Positions 6,762 through 10,689 of a stretch of DNA of 10,689 nt are shown here, piece by piece. Below the pieces are notes generated by a model, which was not told the DNA's origin, searched no databases, and saw only the letters and a list, made by a program, of their open reading frames with translations. Origin of the DNA: Pseudomonadota bacterium (GTDB lineage Bacteria; Pseudomonadota; Alphaproteobacteria; Kiloniellales; J153). A program made the translations under genes and the position numbers. The stretch is from NCBI GenBank assembly GCA_022572105.1, contig JACZWN010000120.1:1-10689 (forward strand). Reading direction: 5' to 3'. Within the stretch, counting starts at the first letter, position 1. Every line of letters starts with the position of its first letter.

Positions 6762-6820
6762 CCCGCGCGGCGCGTGGGCGGCGGCCGCGCGCCCATGCCT
6801 TGCCTTGCGCGCCGCGCGGG
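6762..6820. repeat. Large GC-rich inverted repeat with nested hairpin
   Basis: CCCGCGCGGCGCG at 6762-6774 pairs perfectly with CGCGCCGCGCGGG at 6808-6820: 13 pairs, all G or C. Inside it, TGGGCG 6775-6780 pairs with CGCCCA 6790-6795 around GCGGCCGC, and 11 bases (6796-6806) are left unpaired. It ends 37 bases before the hydrolase ATG and is followed by TTAAATTCTG. No plus-strand gene lies upstream that it could terminate. A structured 5' leader, a transcription-blocking element or a REP-like repeat are possible. Confidence 0.6.
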
Positions 6821-6857
6821 TTAAATTCTGTCTGGCAGGGACTTGAGGGCCTCACGC

Positions 6858-7667
6858 ATGAACATGATCGGGACCGCGGTCGGCGTTTACGTGATTCTTC
6901 TGGTGGCGGTCTTCGTCATGCAGCGCTCGATGCTCTATCCGGCCGCCCGCCAGGCGCCCGACATCGCCACGGCCGGGGTCAGCGGGATTCGCGTGGTCAC
7001 GACCGAGACCGCCGACGGCCTCAACCTCAGCCACTGGTACCGGCCGCCCGTCGACGGGCAAGCGCCGGTGCTGGTCGTCTTTCACGGCAATGCCGGCCAC
7101 ATCGGCGACCGGGTACCCAAGCTGGCCGAGCTCATGGAGGCCGGCTTCGGCGTGCTGTTCGCCGGCTATCGCGGCTATGGCGGCAACCCGGGACGGCCGA
7201 CCGAGGAGGACCTGACGGCGGACGCTCGGCTGCTGCTCGACTGGCTGGCGGAGCAGGGCATCGCGCCGCGGCGCACGGTGCTCTACGGCGAGTCGCTCGG
7301 CACCGGTCTCGCGGTCAAAATGGCGGCCGAGCGCCCGGTCGCGGCGGTGATCCTGGAATCGCCCTACACCTCGATCGCCGAGGTCGCCCAGATGCACTAC
7401 TGGTACATGCCGGCCAAGTGGATGATCCTCGACAAATGGAACTCCATGGACCACATCGGCCAAATCGGCGCGCCGCTCCTGGTGATCCACGGCGCCCGCG
7501 ACCGCACGATCCCGACGCGCTATGGCCGCCGCCTGTTCGAGGCGGCGCCCGATCCCAAGGAGATGCTGGTCGTGGATCGGGCCAACCACAACGACCTCTA
7601 CGACTTCCCGCAAGTGTCCGAGCGGATCATCGACTTCCTGCAACGGCACGTTCCCGGAGGCGGCTGA
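6858..7667 (+). CDS. Membrane-anchored alpha/beta hydrolase (Bem46/ABHD13-like)
   Basis: 269-residue serine hydrolase of the alpha/beta fold, like Bem46 and ABHD13 esterases. An N-terminal hydrophobic helix (about 5-21, GTAVGVYVILLVAVFVM) is followed by QRSMLYP, typical for this family, and probably anchors the enzyme in the inner membrane. The oxyanion region is VVFHGNAGH (73-81), and GYRGYGGNPG (103-112) is a hallmark of the group. The nucleophile is Ser146 in YGESLGTG, with Asp215 in HGARDRTIP and His244 in ANHND completing the triad. Length is normal. ATG at 6858 is preferred to TTG at 6843 because GAGGG at 6845-6849 gives correct spacing to it. The natural substrate (lipid ester, thioester or other) is unknown. 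The downstream coiled-coil gene starts 97 bases later on the same strand. Confidence 0.9.
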   Translation: MNMIGTAVGVYVILLVAVFVMQRSMLYPAARQAPDIATAGVSGIRVVTTETADGLNLSHWYRPPVDGQAPVLVVFHGNAGHIGDRVPKLAELMEAGFGVLFAGYRGYGGNPGRPTEEDLTADARLLLDWLAEQGIAPRRTVLYGESLGTGLAVKMAAERPVAAVILESPYTSIAEVAQMHYWYMPAKWMILDKWNSMDHIGQIGAPLLVIHGARDRTIPTRYGRRLFEAAPDPKEMLVVDRANHNDLYDFPQVSERIIDFLQRHVPGGG

Positions 7668-7764
7668 TTTCGCGTGCCCGGGACGGTTTCGGGTGCTCGG
7701 TTAATAAATTGCAAACCATTCTGTGGCCCAATTTCCTTGGGTTTCATGCAGGGATGGGTTTGCC

Positions 7765-8868
7765 ATGAGCGGTATCGAGGAACTGCGCCAGCGCGTGTCG
7801 GACGCGGTAGAGCACTTCGGCCAGATCAACGAACAGCGCGCGACGTACAGCCAACGTCTGATCGACCTGATGAGCACGGTCGAGGGCCGCATCCGCGACC
7901 AGTTGCGCGAGATCGAAGAGCACAAGTCCAAGATCGCGCACCGCCTCGCCGAGATCGAAGGTCAGTTCGCGAAGGTCGACGGGATCGATCGGGAGAACGA
8001 GCAGCTCCGCGCCATGCTGCACTCGCTGCTCCAGGCAATCGATGAGGGTGGCTGCGACAGTCTGGCCGAAACCATGCACGAACTCGAAGACAAGGCGAGC
8101 GCCCTGATCAACGTTGGCGTGGCCGAGGCTTCGGCCGCCGAGGCGGAAGCTCCCGGCATTGAAGCGGCGGCGGAACCGGCCACCGAAGCCGAGCCGGAAG
8201 GCGCGGACGCGCAGCGTGCCGAGCAACCCATCGAGGCGGCAGACGATACGCCGGCCGAGGTCATCGCGGAGGCCGGGGAGCCGGTCGCCGAGGAGCCGGC
8301 CGAGGTCGCCGCCGAGATCGAGGAGCCCGCCGCCGAGAAGACGGCCGAGATTGCCGCCGAGACCGAAGAAGCGGTCGCCGAGAAGCCGGCCGGCGAGGCC
8401 GAGGCCGTGGCGGCCGAAGGGGCCATCGCGACCGGGGATATTCTCGACACCCCGAAAATCGCCGAGGATTCGGCCGAAGATCCCATGGCGGTGCCCGATG
8501 CGCCCGCGCCCGAGGCGATTGCTCAAGAGCCCGTGGCCGAGGAGCCCGTGACCGAGGAACCCGGTTCCGAGGAACCGGCCGCCGAAGATGTGGTCGAGCC
8601 GGCCGCCGAGGCCGCCGCGGCGCCGGAGCCCGCCGCCAAGAGCGCGACGCCGGGCAGCCTGAACGAGATCATGGAGCGCGTCTCCAAGCTGGTCCAGGAA
8701 ACCGACGCGGCGATCGCCGCACCCGAGCCTCGCGCCGCCGAGCCGGCCGAGGCGCCGGAGAAACCCGCCGGGGAGACCGCCGAGGAACCCGCCGGGGGGA
8801 CCGCCGAGGAACCCGCCGGGGGGACCGCCGAGAAACCCGCTCGGCAGGCTTCAGCCGCACGATCCTGA
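7765..8868 (+). CDS. Coiled-coil protein with Ala/Glu/Pro-rich acidic tail, unknown function
   Basis: 367 residues that I do not recognise as a characterised family. The first ~95 residues are a charged helical region with heptad-like spacing (MSGIEELRQRVSDAVEHF, EGRIRDQLREIEEHKSKIA, ENEQLRAMLHSLLQAIDEG) and should form a coiled coil. From about residue 110 to 355 the protein is a low-complexity, strongly acidic stretch of Ala, Glu and Pro, broken by one more ordered helix-like segment, SLNEIMERVSKLVQETDAA. It ends with 3.5 copies of an eight-residue repeat and a short basic tail. There is no signal peptide or membrane helix, so it is probably cytoplasmic. ATG at 7765 follows AGGGA at 7750-7754; a GTG at 7723 would add 14 less likely residues. 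The N-terminal part is likely the conserved functional piece and the tail a variable linker; this is inference. Confidence 0.75.
   Translation: MSGIEELRQRVSDAVEHFGQINEQRATYSQRLIDLMSTVEGRIRDQLREIEEHKSKIAHRLAEIEGQFAKVDGIDRENEQLRAMLHSLLQAIDEGGCDSLAETMHELEDKASALINVGVAEASAAEAEAPGIEAAAEPATEAEPEGADAQRAEQPIEAADDTPAEVIAEAGEPVAEEPAEVAAEIEEPAAEKTAEIAAETEEAVAEKPAGEAEAVAAEGAIATGDILDTPKIAEDSAEDPMAVPDAPAPEAIAQEPVAEEPVTEEPGSEEPAAEDVVEPAAEAAAAPEPAAKSATPGSLNEIMERVSKLVQETDAAIAAPEPRAAEPAEAPEKPAGETAEEPAGGTAEEPAGGTAEKPARQASAARS
8761..8844 (+). repeat. 24-bp tandem repeat, 3.5 copies, coding
   Basis: Units at 8761-8784, 8785-8808 and 8809-8832, with a half unit at 8833-8844. Units two and three are identical; unit one differs at two positions. 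Each encodes the eight residues [K/E]PAG[E/G]TAE near the C-terminus of the coiled-coil protein. The period is a multiple of three, so copy number can change by slippage without shifting the frame. Confidence 0.85.
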
Positions 8869-8879
8869 CCGTGCGTCCT

Positions 8880-8911
8880 AAAAAAACCGATCTGGCGGGA
8901 GGCGCCGAAGC
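8880..8911 (-). terminator. Possible terminator after the Memo/MobA-like gene
   Basis: Right after the stop codon at 8912-8914 the minus strand has GGCG-CCTCC-CGCC, a short four-pair hairpin, and seven bases later a run of seven T (plus-strand A at 8880-8886). The T tract is good but the stem is weak. A second hairpin, CGCACG 8856-8861 with CGTGCG 8870-8875, flanks the stop of the convergent gene. Confidence 0.4.
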
Positions 8912-10689
8912 CTAGCCCGCGTGCTTGAGCGCGGCCAGCGCCTCGGGGGTGTCCACGTCGACGAGCACGCCGGCGCCGGCGCCGGTCTCGTCCATCGCCA
9001 CCTCGCAGACGACTTCCGGATATGCGCCGATCAGGTGGCGGGCGCCGACGTCGCCCTCGATCTCCTGCATCTCGGCCAGGAAGCGGCGGGCGAACAGCAC
9101 CGGGTTGCCGCGCTTGCCGCCCCAGGTCGGCACGCAGACGGCGCGGCCCTCGAGCGGGTTGAAGGCGGCGATCAGGCGGTCGATCGCGGCGGCCTCGACC
9201 CTGGGCATGTCGCCCAGGCAGACGACCACCCCGTCCGCCTCGGCCGGCACGGCGGCCAGCCCGCGGTGCAGCGAGGTGCTCAGGCCCCGGGCGTAGTCCG
9301 GGTTGTGCACGCATCGGATATCGAGGTCGTGAAGCACCGCCTCGACCGCTTCGCGCTGGTGCCCGGTGACCACCACGACGGGCGCGGCCCGGGAAGCCAG
9401 CGCCTGCTCGACGACCTGGGCGACCATGGCCTTGCCGCCCAACTCGGCGAGCAGCTTGTTCTCCGGTCCCATGCGCCGGGACTGCCCGGCGGCGAGCACC
9501 CCAGGTTGCACCCCCAACGTCAAGCCGTCGGTCAACGCCAACTTGGAGCCGGCCTCATACCCGCGGCCGACCCGAACGATGCCGGAGTCGCCTTCCTCCG
9601 ATTCCCAGCGAATCGCCAGGTTGGCGGCCACGCCCACCTGACCGCTGCCGACGACGGTCAACGTGAAAGTCTGCTCTTCCTCGCCGGTATAAGGCCCTTC
9701 GATGATCGGGGCGCCAAAAGTCGCCTGGCGGTTCCAGGGGGAGGGCTGGCTGAAGGCGGCGGCGCGCTCATTGGCGGGCAACCACCAGAACAGGGAGGAT
9801 TTTTCCGCCCGGGTGCGGACGGTAAACTGGTCGCCGACGATGATCTCGCCCTGGCTGATGATCAGGCCATCGCTGCCCCGCCGCAGCCCGGCGATCAGTT
9901 CGGCTTCGTTTTGGAACGAAATCGGCTCGGGGGGGCTCAGCACGGAAACATCGAAATCGATGCGCGCGAGTTCGCCGCTGGTCAGGGGCTTGAAGCGGGG
10001 GTCCTTGAACGCCGCGGCGAAGCCGTTGTGGGCGACGTCGGCGATCAGCGGCCGGCACGCGACGGGCGAGCCGATGCAGCCGCGCAGCGCGCCGTTGCGG
10101 TTGAGCGTGACGAAGCTCGCGCATTGCGCGCCGAGCTCGGCCGCGTGGCCGCCGAGATCGACTTCGAGCGCGCGGCCGTTCTTCAGGCCGTAGAGGATCG
10201 AGGTCAGGGCGATGCGCAGCAGCGTGCCGCCGTGGCGGTCGAGCAGCTGCGCTGCTTCGTCGGCGCCCGGCCGGGGCCGCGTCGCGCCACGTTCATCCGA
10301 TTGCTTCGCGGCGGCGCGCGGATCGGTGAACACCCAGGCGCCGTAGCCGACCACCCTGTCGCGCGAACCCGCGGTGTCGCCCGAATTGCGCATATCCAGC
10401 GTCGTCACCTCCATGCCGCGCCGGGCGGCGATCTCCAGAAGCCCCTTGATCGGCAACCGGCCGCACGCCTGCTCGGCCGCGATCGCGTCGGGCTCGAACG
10501 CCTCGATCGCCCGGCAGGTTTCGGCGTCGATCCGCCGCGCCTCCTCGTAGTCGAGGTAATGGCTGAGGTCGGAGCTGATGACGATCAGCGTCTCAGGCCC
10601 GCCCCACAGCGTCTCGAGCACTTGAGCGACCGCTTCGCTGGTGGTGTCGCCCGCGAGCAGCGGAACGACGCGGAAATCGCCGAGGACCT
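8912..10689 (-). CDS. Chimeric protein: Memo, truncated AMMECR1, flagellar-repeat-like and MobA-like domains (partial, N-terminus beyond window)
   Basis: Reads continuously into the window end, giving 591 visible C-terminal residues; a GTG at 10621 falls inside the Memo domain and is not the start. Segment 1 (about 1-125) is the C-terminal half of a Memo-like domain: VVPLLAGD, VISSDLSHY, ACGRLPI, NSGD and VVGYGAW. Segment 2 (about 145-280) is an AMMECR1 domain with FVTLNRNGALRGCIGS, DPRFKPLTSGEL and DFDVSVLSPPE. It stops at SDGLIISQG, so roughly the last third, including the usual LFLPQV-type motif, is missing. Segment 3 (about 281-395) is unlike either family. Segment 4 (396-591) is a full MobA/MocA-like nucleotidyltransferase domain: GVLAAGQSRRMG, NKLL, VVVVTGHQ, the metal-binding Asp in CLGDMPRV, and VDVDTPEAL. 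Memo-AMMECR1 fusions are known (AmmeMemoRadiSam proteins B and A); joining to MobA is not one I know. The three-way product may be real or an assembly chimera. Confidence 0.72.
   Translation of the reverse strand, partial: VLGDFRVVPLLAGDTTSEAVAQVLETLWGGPETLIVISSDLSHYLDYEEARRIDAETCRAIEAFEPDAIAAEQACGRLPIKGLLEIAARRGMEVTTLDMRNSGDTAGSRDRVVGYGAWVFTDPRAAAKQSDERGATRPRPGADEAAQLLDRHGGTLLRIALTSILYGLKNGRALEVDLGGHAAELGAQCASFVTLNRNGALRGCIGSPVACRPLIADVAHNGFAAAFKDPRFKPLTSGELARIDFDVSVLSPPEPISFQNEAELIAGLRRGSDGLIISQGEIIVGDQFTVRTRAEKSSLFWWLPANERAAAFSQPSPWNRQATFGAPIIEGPYTGEEEQTFTLTVVGSGQVGVAANLAIRWESEEGDSGIVRVGRGYEAGSKLALTDGLTLGVQPGVLAAGQSRRMGPENKLLAELGGKAMVAQVVEQALASRAAPVVVVTGHQREAVEAVLHDLDIRCVHNPDYARGLSTSLHRGLAAVPAEADGVVVCLGDMPRVEAAAIDRLIAAFNPLEGRAVCVPTWGGKRGNPVLFARRFLAEMQEIEGDVGARHLIGAYPEVVCEVAMDETGAGAGVLVDVDTPEALAALKHAG
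9503..9847 (-). other. Flagellar hook-associated/flagellin-repeat-like segment inside the chimeric gene
   Basis: About 115 residues between the AMMECR1 and MobA-like parts. Its core, beginning PYTGEEEQTFTLTVVGSGQV and ending GYEAGSKLALTDGLTLGV, follows the pattern YTG-x-TFT-x-TV-x-GSG-x-VG ... GY-x-AG ... DGL-x-G-x-L-x-AG that I associate with repeats in flagellin- and hook-associated-like proteins. The start (GEIIVGDQFTV) looks like the end of a preceding repeat unit. WWLPANERAAAFSQPSPWNR, between them, I do not recognise. GC content is not clearly different from the flanks. The match is from memory of a pattern, not an alignment. Confidence 0.5.

Noticed and set aside
7699..7735. Promoter for the coiled-coil gene in the AT-rich stretch (TTGCAA as -35)
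   Set aside because: No acceptable -10 lies at 16-18 bases. The region may hold a promoter, but I cannot place it.
8761..8844. CRISPR-like array
   Set aside because: The 24-bp units are directly adjacent with no spacers and keep the codon frame; this is a coding tandem repeat.
9768..10124. Frameshifted continuation of the AMMECR1 domain in another minus-strand frame
   Set aside because: The alternative frame is Arg-rich and lacks the missing AMMECR1 motifs, so a frameshift does not restore the domain.

Overview
The window is GC-rich (about 70% in the gene bodies). It carries a bactofilin, a class III formaldehyde dehydrogenase, a Bem46-type esterase and an alphaproteobacterial-style MobA-like nucleotidyltransferase domain. 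Together these suggest a free-living alphaproteobacterium, perhaps near the Rhodospirillales; this is inference from gene content, not a placement. No tRNA, rRNA, CRISPR array or transposase was seen.

Layout. Bases 1-600 are less GC-rich and mostly empty, except for a small protein-like minus-strand reading frame (268-441) that looks cut at its 5' end and a hairpin at the window edge. A bactofilin (626-1075, +) follows. It converges on frmA/adhC (1190-2299, -), which is divergent from a class II aldolase-family gene (2449-3180, +); a 20-bp tandem direct repeat lies between the last two. Next come three minus-strand genes: a sulfotransferase (3198-3833), an AMP-forming acyl-CoA synthetase (3922-5514) and a RimK-like ATP-grasp ligase (5646-6617). 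A clear terminator and a sigma70-like promoter separate the ATP-grasp gene from the synthetase gene. A 240-bp divergent spacer with large GC-rich inverted repeats leads to a membrane-anchored alpha/beta hydrolase (6858-7667, +) and a coiled-coil protein with a long Ala/Glu/Pro-rich tail (7765-8868, +).

The last gene (8912-10689, -, N-terminus off the window) is the most unusual object here. One uninterrupted frame reads Memo domain, then an AMMECR1 domain cut before its C-terminal third, then about 115 residues resembling one repeat of flagellar hook-associated or flagellin-like proteins, then a complete MobA/MocA-like nucleotidyltransferase domain without its usual molybdopterin-binding partner. 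Both joins fall where the neighbouring families share a short similar motif. It may be a true gene fusion, a product of illegitimate recombination, or an assembly artefact.

The other genes are ordinary metabolic or structural ones and do not form an evident single pathway. FrmA detoxifies formaldehyde, but its usual partner S-formylglutathione hydrolase is absent here. The synthetase and sulfotransferase may be co-transcribed.
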